Program-made: the position numbers and the translations under genes | Notes under the pieces: model-generated | The model's database searches: none | Told to the model about the DNA's origin: nothing | What the model saw: only the letters and a program-made list of their open reading frames with translations | Assembly (NCBI GenBank): GCA_958403395.1 | Contig: CATXXF010000065.1 | Span: 1-6,893, forward strand | Length of the DNA stretch: 6,893 nt | Origin: an uncultured Collinsella sp. | GTDB taxonomy: Bacteria > Actinomycetota > Coriobacteriia > Coriobacteriales > Coriobacteriaceae | Reading direction: 5' to 3' | Shown here: positions 1-6,717 of the stretch, piece by piece | Layout of the letters: the number at the start of each line of letters is the position of its first letter | Numbering within the stretch: the stretch's first letter is position 1

Positions 1-70
1 GGGATTGGTCAATCTCGGCCGACTATATTTGGCTAAATTATTCCGGCGCTAACACTTTAAGGGTGACGCA

Positions 71-97
71 TAAAAAATGCCGCCCCGGGAGGGCGGC
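71..97 (-). terminator. Intrinsic terminator of the EamA transporter gene
   Basis: On the minus strand a 7-bp all-GC stem (GCCGCCC / GGGCGGC, plus-strand arms 79-85 and 91-97, five-base loop) is followed by ATTTTTT (plus-strand A-run at 72-77). It begins 13 bases past the TAA of the transporter gene. Stem strength and the adjacent U-tract make it a standard Rho-independent terminator. The U-tract exists only in the minus direction, which fixes the strand. Confidence 0.88.
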
Positions 98-109
98 GCA
101 ACAAGTTGT

Positions 110-1093
110 TTACAATTGCGGGCGCGGCTTTTTGCGCAAAAAATCGAAGTGAGTCTCGCTCAAGATAATCGACAGGAAGATAAGCACGAAGCCGGCGAGC
201 AGACGCGAGGTGAGCGCCTCCCCCATCAGCAGCACCGAAAACAACACGCCCGAAGGAGACTCCATCGAAAGGAGCAGCGAGCCCGTCGAAGCCGGGACAT
301 GCGCCAGGCCGACGTTTTGGATGAGCAGAGCCACGCATGTGCAGCCCACCGAGAGAAACGCCATCGCAGTGATAAAGCTCGGCGTCCACACGGACAGAGG
401 CGCTTGGGTCTCGAATAGCAGCGACGTTGCCAGGCTCAGCACGCCGTTGCCCACAAACATCCAAAACGTGATGACGTTGATGTCCATTTTGCGACCGTAC
501 TTGGCGGTCACCGCCATCTGGATGGCGAAAAAGACCGCACCCGCCAGCGTAATGACGTCACCGATGTTGAATTCAACGCTATCGAGCGCCACCAAGCCAA
601 TGCCCGCCAAGCACAGCAGTGCCGCGCCCAGGTTATAGCGGGTGAGTTTTTCGCCGCTCAGAAAATAGCTCGCGAACGGCACAAGGATGCAGTACGTGCC
701 CGTCAAAAAAGCATTCTTGCCCGCCGTAGTATGTGCCAGACCGACCGTCTGCAACGCATAGGCCGCCCACATGAGCACGCCCATACTCAGGCCAACGATC
801 AGGTTGCGAGCGTTGAAATGTGCAATGATGCGCTTGTGAAAGACGGCAAACATGACCAACGCTGCGGGCAGAAAGCGTACATAGAGCAGCGCGAACACCG
901 GAATGGTGCCGAGTGCGTCCTTCATAGTGGTAAAGGAGTAGCCCCAGATGACCGCCACCGAAAGGAGCAGAACCTTCCAGAACAGCGGAGAGCGTGCGCC
1001 GGCGCCGCGGAAGGTGCCGCCCGCGCCCAGGTCTTCACGGGCTACAGGGCTATCGGGCAAGTTTTCGATTTCGTTGGCAGCGTATTGGGCCAT
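110..1093 (-). CDS. DMT-superfamily (EamA-like) 10-TM transporter
   Basis: This encodes a 327-aa inner-membrane protein of the drug/metabolite transporter superfamily. Family members export or import small metabolites such as amino acids or nucleosides; the substrate cannot be read from this sequence. After a hydrophilic N-terminus of about 38 residues, ten hydrophobic segments can be traced, beginning with WKVLLLSVAVIWGYSF (39-54). They fall into two EamA repeats (about 40-170 and 178-312). Each repeat has a matching motif: GLAHTTAGKNAFLTG (118-132) in the first and GLAHVPASTGSLLLSMES (262-279) in the second, the latter running into the GEAL helix start typical of the family. The C-terminus is basic (RKKPRPQL), consistent with a cytoplasmic end. 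I chose the ATG at 1093 because GAGGA lies six bases upstream. A GTG five codons further out (1108) would give 332 aa but has no better ribosome site. A terminator on each side makes the gene monocistronic. Confidence 0.92.
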   Translation of the reverse strand: MAQYAANEIENLPDSPVAREDLGAGGTFRGAGARSPLFWKVLLLSVAVIWGYSFTTMKDALGTIPVFALLYVRFLPAALVMFAVFHKRIIAHFNARNLIVGLSMGVLMWAAYALQTVGLAHTTAGKNAFLTGTYCILVPFASYFLSGEKLTRYNLGAALLCLAGIGLVALDSVEFNIGDVITLAGAVFFAIQMAVTAKYGRKMDINVITFWMFVGNGVLSLATSLLFETQAPLSVWTPSFITAMAFLSVGCTCVALLIQNVGLAHVPASTGSLLLSMESPSGVLFSVLLMGEALTSRLLAGFVLIFLSIILSETHFDFLRKKPRPQL

Positions 1094-1133
1094 GGAACAT
1101 CCTCGCACTCAATCTGGGCGTGGTGTCCGCACG

Positions 1134-1162
1134 CGTATGGCTGCATGCCGCCTCATGGTCAA
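1134..1162 (-). promoter_or_regulatory. Candidate sigma-70 promoter of the EamA transporter gene
   Basis: On the minus strand TTGACC (plus 1157-1162, five of six matches to the -35 consensus) is separated by 17 bp from CATACG (plus 1134-1139, three of six matches to the -10). Transcription would start near 1127, leaving a leader of about 33 nt before the ATG. It lies immediately past the U-tract of the preceding terminator, where an independent promoter would be expected. The weak -10 box keeps this tentative. Confidence 0.42.
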
Positions 1163-1197
1163 ATAAAAACAGGGCGCGCCGGACCCCCGGCACGCCC
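1161..1197 (-). terminator. Strong intrinsic terminator after the YhgE/Pip operon
   Basis: An 11-bp stem (minus strand GGGCGTGCCGG / CCGGCGCGCCC; plus-strand arms 1172-1182 and 1187-1197) with a four-base loop is followed by TGTTTTTATTT. One pair is G-U in the minus-strand RNA but A-C in the plus-strand RNA, and the U-tract is on the minus side, so it acts on minus-strand transcripts. It sits about 235 nt beyond the stop codon of the second YhgE/Pip gene and about 70 nt before the transporter start. It therefore separates the two transcription units and implies a long structured 3' UTR for the operon, unless the hairpin at 1329-1357 terminates first. Confidence 0.82.
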
Positions 1198-1256
1198 CGC
1201 TACTGTAACAACAACCAGCGTTGCACCGCAATCCAGCCCACTAAAGCGTTTTGTTC

Positions 1257-1278
1257 CGCCGTTCTACCGAACGGCGGA
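1257..1278. repeat. Perfect 9-bp hairpin CCGCCGTTC-N4-GAACGGCGG, copy A
   Basis: Nine perfectly paired bases close a four-base loop (GGTA on the minus strand). The same stem occurs at 6803-6824 with loop GTTA. It is the terminal module of the 168-bp repeat and has no U-tract on either side, so it is unlikely to be a terminator by itself. Confidence 0.8.
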
Positions 1279-1328
1279 CCGGCCGACGCTGCGCGAGCCG
1301 CATTCACGCCAATCTGACGTTCAATTTC

Positions 1329-1357
1329 AAGGGCGCGACCAGAAGGTCAGCGCCCTT
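1329..1357 (-). terminator. Bulged hairpin, possible terminator in the operon 3' UTR
   Basis: The minus-strand RNA folds as AAGGGCGC, bulged U, GACC, loop UUCU, GGUC, GCGCCCUU, giving twelve pairs and one bulge. Flanking U-runs are poor in both directions (TTGAAATT on the minus strand, TTTCATTT on the plus strand). It may be a weak terminator, a transcript-end stabiliser, or purely the core of the repeat it sits in. It begins about 75 nt past the operon stop codon. Confidence 0.5.
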
Positions 1358-1432
1358 TCATTTCACGTCACCTTGGCGCAAATGCGGCTCGCTCGCTGAC
1401 ATTGCCGCAGCATCAGCGTTTACATTGTTGCG

Positions 1433-3622
1433 CTAGATTAATTTGGTACTCTCCAGTTTTTCGATGATCCAGTCGTTAGCTTTGATAACCGGGCGGCGGA
1501 AGACGACGCCCAGGGCCAGCGACGGAATCAGATAGCTCGCCAGAATGCCCAACTCAACCCAGTACTCCATATGGTAGGCGCCGGCCATGGCAGCATGCAT
1601 GGCGTTGATGCCATGGGTGAACGGCAGGAACGGGTAGATCGCCTGGAACACGGGACCGGTCATCTCGATGGGGAACGTACCGCCCGAACCGCCGACCTGC
1701 ATGACCAGCAGCACGACGGCGAGGGCCTTACCGATATCGCCAAACGATACCGTAAGCGTGTAGACGATATTGGAGAACACGAGACTCGCGACCCAGCCCG
1801 CCAGCACAAACTGCAGCGGGTCGTCGCACTGGATGCCAAAGAACAGGATGTCGCCCGCACACACGAGCGTTGCCTGCAGCAGAGCCAGACCACCAAAGAA
1901 CAGGTAGCGACCCAGGTAGATCTCGTGCAGGCGCACGGGGATGAGCTCGTTGATAAGCTCATCGTCAACCGAGACCTTCATCATGGCCGCCAGTACGATC
2001 GAGCCGACCCAGAGCGACAGAATCGTATAGAACGGCGCCATGGCCGAGCCGTAGTTGCGGATCGGATAGACCGGCTTGCGGTCGAGTGCGACAGGGCCGG
2101 AAAGCGACACGGCGAGGCCCTCGGGGTCGCTGCCAATCATTGTCTTAATCATGGCCAGGTCACCCGAGATCAGAGCGCTATCAAGCTCGTCCTTAAAGGC
2201 GCTGATCTTGTCCGACGCCTCGCCCAGCTGATCGGAAGCCTTGTTGACGAGCCTTGCAGCCTTGGAGAGACCCTTCGCGAGCGAACCAGAGGCGTCGGTC
2301 AGACCGCTCACGGCGCTATCCAAGTCACCCGAGATACCGTTCAGGGAATCCAGAACGCCCGAAATGGTCTTCTTGAGCTCCTTGGCCTTAACCGAGAACG
2401 TAGAATCGTAATCGGACTTGGCACCCGAGATACCCGCCTTGGCATCGGCGATGGCCTGGTCGACCTCGGCACGCGAGCTGTTGACCTCGGCCATGCTGTT
2501 CGTGAGCGACGTCGCGATGTTCGTCAGCTCATTGGCATTGTTGCGGTACTCCGCCGCGGTTTTGTCAAGCTCAGCAGCCGCGTCCTCAAGCCCTGCCTTG
2601 AGCTTATCGTTACTCACCTGGCCAGCAAGACTACGGAGCTCATTCGCCGTGGCATCAATCTCGTCGGCACGGTTCTTGAATGACGCTGCGCCATCGTTGA
2701 GCTGACGCACCGTAAGATTGACATGCAGGTTTGCAGCGTCGAATGCCTTTGCGAGCTCGGTAGAAACGTTATCGAACGAACCTGCGCTCCCATCAATAGC
2801 GGCATCGATTGCATCGCTGGCGGACTTGAGCGCTTGCTCGGAATCGGCAATACCGCTCTCGGCATGCTGCATGAGCTGCTTCACCGACTCCTCGGTCGAT
2901 CCGGACTGTTTGAGCATGCCGCCCGCCGATGTCAGTGAATCGGACGTAGAACTCAAAATGCCCGCGAGCGACTTCGCGCTCGCCTGAACGTCCTGCAGGT
3001 CCTCGACCGAATCGCCAAGCGTCGAGGACAGGTTGGCGATAAAGTTGCTTACTTGGTCGGTGCTCATATAGTCGAGCAGGCTGGACACGGTTTTAAGACC
3101 GATAGTCGTGATGGTCTTGGTAAAGGTCTCGTTGACCTGGCTCTGGACGGCGCTCGAACCCTTCTCGGTCACGATCTGCGCGATGGCGTTGGCCTTCTGG
3201 TTCTCGTAGAACTCGATATCGGCGTGCTTCACCTCAGTCGAGAAAAGCGTCATCATATCGGCGCTAAACGTTTTAGGGATAACGACGGCAGCGTAGTACG
3301 CGCCCGACTTAACGCCCTCAATCGCCTTATCGCGGTCGTTAAGGACGACCCAGTCGAAGTTCTCGTTGCCGCGCAGGGTGGCGGTTACGTTTTCGCCCAC
3401 GTTGACCTCGACGGGAATCAGATCGCTCTCGTAGCCCTCGTCGGTGTTGACCACTGCAATCTTAAGGTTGCCGGTATTGCCGTAGGGATCCCAGCTTCCG
3501 GCGATGTTAAACCACGCGTACAGGCACGGCACGATGATCAGGCCCATCACGACGACCATACCGATCACGGAGTGAGACACGTTTTGGACATCGCGCTTAA
3601 ACAGGTGCAGGATGTTTTTCAT
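1433..3622 (-). CDS. YhgE/Pip-family membrane protein (second gene of operon)
   Basis: This 729-aa protein has the YhgE/Pip architecture. The family includes Lactococcus Pip (phage infection protein) and is related to YueB/EsaA, the SPP1 phage receptor and type VII secretion accessory protein. Its membrane half resembles ABC-2-type permeases. Visible here are an N-terminal membrane segment (about 20-38), WDPYGNT (44-50), the conserved ectodomain stretch GAYYAAVVIPKTFS (107-120), and FYENQKANAIAQ (138-149). A long Ala/Ser/Asp-rich amphipathic helical stalk follows (about 180-500), then APFYT (529-533). About five to six membrane segments fill 530-708, with GGSGGTFPIEM (644-654) and PFTHGIN (667-673). 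The TAG stop is at 1433-1435. The ATG directly abuts the upstream stop codon and is preceded by AAAGGAGGTGAG with about nine bases of spacing, a near-perfect ribosome site that argues for coupled, efficient translation. Molecular function (transport, secretion or envelope scaffold) is unproven. The phage-receptor role of homologues should not be assumed here. Confidence 0.9.
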   Translation of the reverse strand: MKNILHLFKRDVQNVSHSVIGMVVVMGLIIVPCLYAWFNIAGSWDPYGNTGNLKIAVVNTDEGYESDLIPVEVNVGENVTATLRGNENFDWVVLNDRDKAIEGVKSGAYYAAVVIPKTFSADMMTLFSTEVKHADIEFYENQKANAIAQIVTEKGSSAVQSQVNETFTKTITTIGLKTVSSLLDYMSTDQVSNFIANLSSTLGDSVEDLQDVQASAKSLAGILSSTSDSLTSAGGMLKQSGSTEESVKQLMQHAESGIADSEQALKSASDAIDAAIDGSAGSFDNVSTELAKAFDAANLHVNLTVRQLNDGAASFKNRADEIDATANELRSLAGQVSNDKLKAGLEDAAAELDKTAAEYRNNANELTNIATSLTNSMAEVNSSRAEVDQAIADAKAGISGAKSDYDSTFSVKAKELKKTISGVLDSLNGISGDLDSAVSGLTDASGSLAKGLSKAARLVNKASDQLGEASDKISAFKDELDSALISGDLAMIKTMIGSDPEGLAVSLSGPVALDRKPVYPIRNYGSAMAPFYTILSLWVGSIVLAAMMKVSVDDELINELIPVRLHEIYLGRYLFFGGLALLQATLVCAGDILFFGIQCDDPLQFVLAGWVASLVFSNIVYTLTVSFGDIGKALAVVLLVMQVGGSGGTFPIEMTGPVFQAIYPFLPFTHGINAMHAAMAGAYHMEYWVELGILASYLIPSLALGVVFRRPVIKANDWIIEKLESTKLI

Positions 3623-6439
3623 TTATGCCTCACCTCCTTTGGAGTGCTTGCCAAGCGCGGTGGTATCTCCATCATTTGTGGCTGTGCTGTCGCTGCCCTG
3701 AGATTTATGGTGCGAGCCGATATGCGGCAAGCGGCCCGTGGACTGATCGTCGCCCTTGGCACCACGCTCGCTGGCGTTGAGGCCAAACATGTGGCGGGCG
3801 GCAGGAATGGCGGCCGTGTGTTCGCGCATCTCGCGACGCAGGTCCTCATCCGAAAGCGCCGAGATGCGCATCTGGGTATTGAGGCTCGCGCGGATATATT
3901 CGATATTGATAAGCCAGCCGCAGATGGCAATAACCGAGATGATCCAAATAACAAGCAGGATGATCTTGCCGTTATTGTCGATATCGAGAACCGTCGACAG
4001 GACAAAGAGCAGGACCTGAACGCCCACCACGGCGGCAAAACCGCCCTTGATGTAGTACGGGTAGCGATGTTCAAAGGCGACCGCATGATCGAGCAGTTCG
4101 CGACGGTACGAATCGGAATCGAGCATGACACGCATGGCCGTGCGCAGCGAGTAGCGCTGGCGCGGCAGGTCGTTGGACTCGCAAATCATCATACCGGTCG
4201 TGGAAAGCTGTTTATCAAAGAGCAGGTTAAGGTTGAGCAGCAGCGGACGCAGCTGCAGGCCGATAAAGAGCGCCACGATCAAGAACACGCCCAGAATGCA
4301 CAGGTTAAACAGGTAGTTGAACGAATACATACCGCCGACCGTCTCGCGCAGCAGATTGATGCCGTAGGTAAAGGGCAGCAGCGGGTGCAGCCACTGGAAG
4401 AAGCCGGGCATCATCTCGATGGGGTACATGCCCGACGAACCCGGGATCTGCACGATGACGAGAATGACGCCGATAGCCTTGCCGATATGCTTAAACGTGG
4501 TGGACAGCGCATAGATGATATTGACGTAGGTGAACGAGATGGCGATGCCGCCCAGCACGAACAGCAACGGGTTGACGCACTGTACGCCAATAACCAGATC
4601 ACCCACCGTAACGATGATGGCCTGCAATGCGCCCAGGATCACCATGAGCAACCAGCGGCCAAAGTAGCCTTGGCGCGCCGTAAAGCTGCCAACACCTTCA
4701 CGGTCGACCTCGAGCTTGTAAATGGCGATGAGCACATAGCCGCCCACCCAAAGCGCCAGATTGGTGTAGAAGGGAGCGATGCCCGAGCCAAAGCTCTTGA
4801 CCGGATAGATTGACTTGGACGTCAACTCAACCGGAGACGCCATGAAATCTGCCACGTCATTGACATCGACGCCCATCAGATCGGCCAGCTCGCCCATGGA
4901 CTCGGAGGTCTGCAGCGCCGCGATGTCATTGGCGGCGGTTACAAGCTTGTCCTGGACCTTGGCAAGCGAGGAATCGGTCTGGGACAGCGTGGTCTTGGCC
5001 TGGCCGAGCGTAGCGCTAAGCTGCGCCAACGTGCCGCGCGCATTTGCAAGTGTAGGTGTCATACCCGAGACGATACCGGTCAGGTCGCCCGAAACGGCAG
5101 CAAAAGAGTCGAGCGCGCTCGAGGCCTTCGGCAGCGCGTTTTGGCCCAAGTCCGTCTGGGCTTGGCCAAGGTTGGTCGCACCGGTATGAATTGCGTTATT
5201 GATAGCGTCACTGGCACCCGAAACAGCCGCTGCGTCATTCGCCATGGCGCTCGACTGCGCGGACAGACCGTCCTTGATGCTCTGAAGCTTTTCATTCTGC
5301 TCTCGAAGCAAATCGATGGTCGATACAATGCGCGCGTCAATTTCCTCGGAACCTGTCGACGTGTCATTGGCGAGAATCTCCAAGTGCCCGATAACGGCCT
5401 TATTGTGGTCGATCGTCGCTTGAAGAGACTCGAGCGAGTTGTCGATACGGGTGGTCGTAGATGTGACCGCGCCCGTCAGCTTGCCGATGGCAGCGTTCGC
5501 AGAGGCCGACGTCTTGGTGAGCGCAAGGCTGCCTTCCGAGAGCGCCTTGGAGAGCGAGGTGATGGAGTTGCCCGCCGTGGTGCGAGCTTCGCTCAGCAGG
5601 TCGTTGCCCTGGGAGATCGCCTGCGTCAGCGACGGTGCCTGGCCTTGCAAGCCGGCAAGTGCCGCATCAGCCGAGGCGATAGCGCCACTCGTCTTATCGA
5701 TGGCGGCATTCATATCGCCAATCGAATCGCGCACCTCGCCCAAGGTGTCGGACGCCTCGGACACCGAACTTGCCAGCGAGTCCTGAGTCTGGGTTGCCTT
5801 GTCCTTTAAATCGACACCGGCATCCTTGGCGATACCGGCAACAGTCTTGCCTACCGTAGAGACAAATTCCGAGTTGATCTGCTCCTCGATGGTGTTTGCA
5901 CCGGTATCGGTAACCTTGGGCGCAATGGCGCTCTTCTTCTCATTGACGTAGTACGTGAGCTTGGGCTGATGGTAGTTGCCGTCGAGCATCGAAACCAGGT
6001 TATCCGAGAAGTTCTTGGGAATCACGATAGCGGCATAGTACTCGCCGCTCTCGACGCCCTCCTTGGCATCGGCCGTCGAGTCGACGAACGTCCAGCCCAA
6101 CTGATGATTCTCCTTGAGCTGGTCGACCACTTTGTCGCCAGCGTTGAGCTCACCCACCAATTCGTTTTGGGTGCCTCGATCGTTGTTGGCGATAGCAATC
6201 TTGATGCCTTGGGTGTTTCCATACGGATCCCAGTTTGCCACGATGTTATACCAGGCATACAGCGAGGGAATAACGCACACGCCTAGGGTAACCACCAGGG
6301 CGACGGGGTTCACAAGCAGTCGCTTAATGTCGCGCTTAAATATCGCAAAGGACACCTTTGCATTGGATAGTTTGCTGCCGAGACTCACGCTTGGACCATC
6401 CATCCTGTCGTTAAATCGAATCGTACTATCGATAACCAT
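3623..6439 (-). CDS. Large YhgE/Pip-family membrane protein with extra C-terminal membrane block (first gene of operon)
   Basis: From the ATG at 6439 this is 938 aa. A cytoplasmic N-terminus contains FAIFKRDIKRLL (31-42). It is followed by a membrane segment (about 44-66), WDPYGNT (70-76), the ectodomain motif GEYYAAIVIPKNFS (132-145) and YYVNEKKSAIAP (163-174). A Ser/Ala/Thr-rich helical stalk spans about 200-540. APFYT (555-559) opens the C-terminal membrane block, with IPGSSGMYPIEM (665-676), PFTYGIN (689-695) and a segment ending near 735. Beyond the usual family end lies an extension: a charged loop (about 740-797, RYSLRTAMRVMLDSDSYRREL), two more membrane segments (about 799-818 and 826-846), and a tail of about 90 residues rich in Ser, Gly, His and Lys. 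Start choice is uncertain because none of the in-frame options (TTG 6472, ATG 6439, ATG 6403) has a well-placed Shine-Dalgarno. The ATG at 6439 is the first ATG downstream of the promoter candidate. The role is unknown; partnership with the next gene is inferred from coupling and matched ectodomain length. Confidence 0.88.
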   Translation of the reverse strand: MVIDSTIRFNDRMDGPSVSLGSKLSNAKVSFAIFKRDIKRLLVNPVALVVTLGVCVIPSLYAWYNIVANWDPYGNTQGIKIAIANNDRGTQNELVGELNAGDKVVDQLKENHQLGWTFVDSTADAKEGVESGEYYAAIVIPKNFSDNLVSMLDGNYHQPKLTYYVNEKKSAIAPKVTDTGANTIEEQINSEFVSTVGKTVAGIAKDAGVDLKDKATQTQDSLASSVSEASDTLGEVRDSIGDMNAAIDKTSGAIASADAALAGLQGQAPSLTQAISQGNDLLSEARTTAGNSITSLSKALSEGSLALTKTSASANAAIGKLTGAVTSTTTRIDNSLESLQATIDHNKAVIGHLEILANDTSTGSEEIDARIVSTIDLLREQNEKLQSIKDGLSAQSSAMANDAAAVSGASDAINNAIHTGATNLGQAQTDLGQNALPKASSALDSFAAVSGDLTGIVSGMTPTLANARGTLAQLSATLGQAKTTLSQTDSSLAKVQDKLVTAANDIAALQTSESMGELADLMGVDVNDVADFMASPVELTSKSIYPVKSFGSGIAPFYTNLALWVGGYVLIAIYKLEVDREGVGSFTARQGYFGRWLLMVILGALQAIIVTVGDLVIGVQCVNPLLFVLGGIAISFTYVNIIYALSTTFKHIGKAIGVILVIVQIPGSSGMYPIEMMPGFFQWLHPLLPFTYGINLLRETVGGMYSFNYLFNLCILGVFLIVALFIGLQLRPLLLNLNLLFDKQLSTTGMMICESNDLPRQRYSLRTAMRVMLDSDSYRRELLDHAVAFEHRYPYYIKGGFAAVVGVQVLLFVLSTVLDIDNNGKIILLVIWIISVIAICGWLINIEYIRASLNTQMRISALSDEDLRREMREHTAAIPAARHMFGLNASERGAKGDDQSTGRLPHIGSHHKSQGSDSTATNDGDTTALGKHSKGGEA
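3629..3640 (-). promoter_or_regulatory. Near-perfect Shine-Dalgarno for the second YhgE/Pip gene
   Basis: Minus-strand AAAGGAGGTGAG lies inside the last codons of the first gene (which ends KGGEA, stop) and places AGGAGGT nine bases before the ATG at 3622. The TAA and ATG are directly adjacent, with no gap and no overlap. This layout lets terminating ribosomes reinitiate and would keep the two products near a fixed ratio. Confidence 0.85.
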
Positions 6440-6495
6440 TGTACGTAGGCGCTTTAGTGCCTCGCGGCACAATGGTGCTGAGTTTTGCGGGTAGC

Positions 6496-6524
6496 AATAT
6501 ACTACGAAGATGAGTTAGCGTACA
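6496..6524 (-). promoter_or_regulatory. Candidate promoter of the YhgE/Pip operon
   Basis: Minus-strand TATATT (plus 6496-6501) is a good -10 box. With a 17-bp spacer the -35 position holds TGTACG (plus 6519-6524), a weak match. Transcription would begin near 6489, giving a leader of about 50 nt to the ATG at 6439. A poor -35 box overlapping a short repeat fits a regulated promoter, but this is inferred from sequence alone. Confidence 0.38.
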
Positions 6525-6534
6525 GTTGTACAGT
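6520..6534. promoter_or_regulatory. Tandem GTACAGT repeat over the promoter -35 region (possible operator)
   Basis: GTACAGT occurs at 6520-6526 and again at 6528-6534, an 8-bp period, overlapping the proposed -35 element. GTAC is itself a palindrome, so the site also has local dyad symmetry. Its place at the promoter suggests a regulator binding site, but no regulator gene is in the window and the repeat is short enough to arise by chance. Confidence 0.25.
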
Positions 6535-6589
6535 ATCTTAAATTTCAGCAGGTCACAAAACCACAACCCGCACAAATTAGCAATTCAAA

Positions 6590-6645
6590 TAGTCATCGGG
6601 GACGTTCTTAAACGACTAGTCAAACAAAAACGTCCCCAATGACTA
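6590..6645. repeat. 56-bp REP-like palindrome (GGGGACGTT ... AACGTCCCC)
   Basis: The arms at 6590-6606 and 6629-6645 are complementary at 16 of 17 positions (single mismatch at 6597/6638). The inner core is GGGGACGTT/AACGTCCCC. The 22-base interior contains the palindrome GACTAGTC (6614-6621), flanked by GTTT-type runs on the minus strand. It lies upstream of the operon promoter and outside any gene. The shape matches REP-type elements mobilised by IS200/RAYT-like tyrosine transposases, and similar GGGGAC-containing palindromes are, from memory, associated with such transposases. No transposase is present here. Confidence 0.6.
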
Positions 6646-6717
6646 CTTAGGACCACGGCAACGTCGATGTTTTGGCAATGCCAGCGAGCGGGCGCCAGAG
6701 CGAACAAATTGGCATGA

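Larger units (their letters stand above)
1253..1420 (-). repeat. 168-bp structured repeat, copy A (inverted relative to copy B at 6660-6827)
   Basis: This copy lies between the operon stop codon and the terminator at 1161-1197. Read on the minus strand it has five parts. First is a conserved left block (1420-1390) with GGCAATG and CAGCGAGCG. Next is a long imperfect outer stem (plus-strand arms 1293-1321 and 1364-1392; their outer 12 bp, GCGAGCCGCATT/AATGCGGCTCGC, are perfect). Inside it is a hairpin with core GACC-TTCT-GGTC. After the outer stem comes CGCGCAGCGTCG, and last a terminal hairpin CCGCCGTTC-GGTA-GAACGGCGG. Copy B has the same parts at the same total length. The last 43 bp match copy B at 40 positions. 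Function is unknown; a REP/BIME-like intergenic repeat or a conserved structured 3' UTR both fit. Confidence 0.72.

Noticed and set aside
1..70. Promoter or gene end at the left edge
   Set aside because: AT-rich stretches are present, but there is no convincing paired -35/-10 set, ribosome site or reading frame that can be tied to a gene.
731..1399. 222-aa plus-strand open frame overlapping the transporter gene and the intergenic region
   Set aside because: It crosses the transporter start, its promoter, a terminator hairpin and repeat copy A, and its composition is a typical antisense shadow.
1094..1432. Riboswitch or tRNA between the operon and the transporter
   Set aside because: The structure present is accounted for by repeat copy A and an intrinsic terminator. 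No known aptamer core, tRNA arm pattern or T-box motif was recognised.
1571..2683. 370-aa plus-strand open frame
   Set aside because: Antisense to the second YhgE/Pip gene, with Arg/His/Asp-rich composition and no motif; stop codons are rare on this strand because of GC-rich codon use.
3053..4813. 586-aa open frame on the plus strand, antisense to both YhgE/Pip genes
   Set aside because: It runs across two well-supported membrane-protein genes, is dominated by His/Arg/Asp/Gln as expected for the reverse strand of such genes, and has no recognisable domain or ribosome site.
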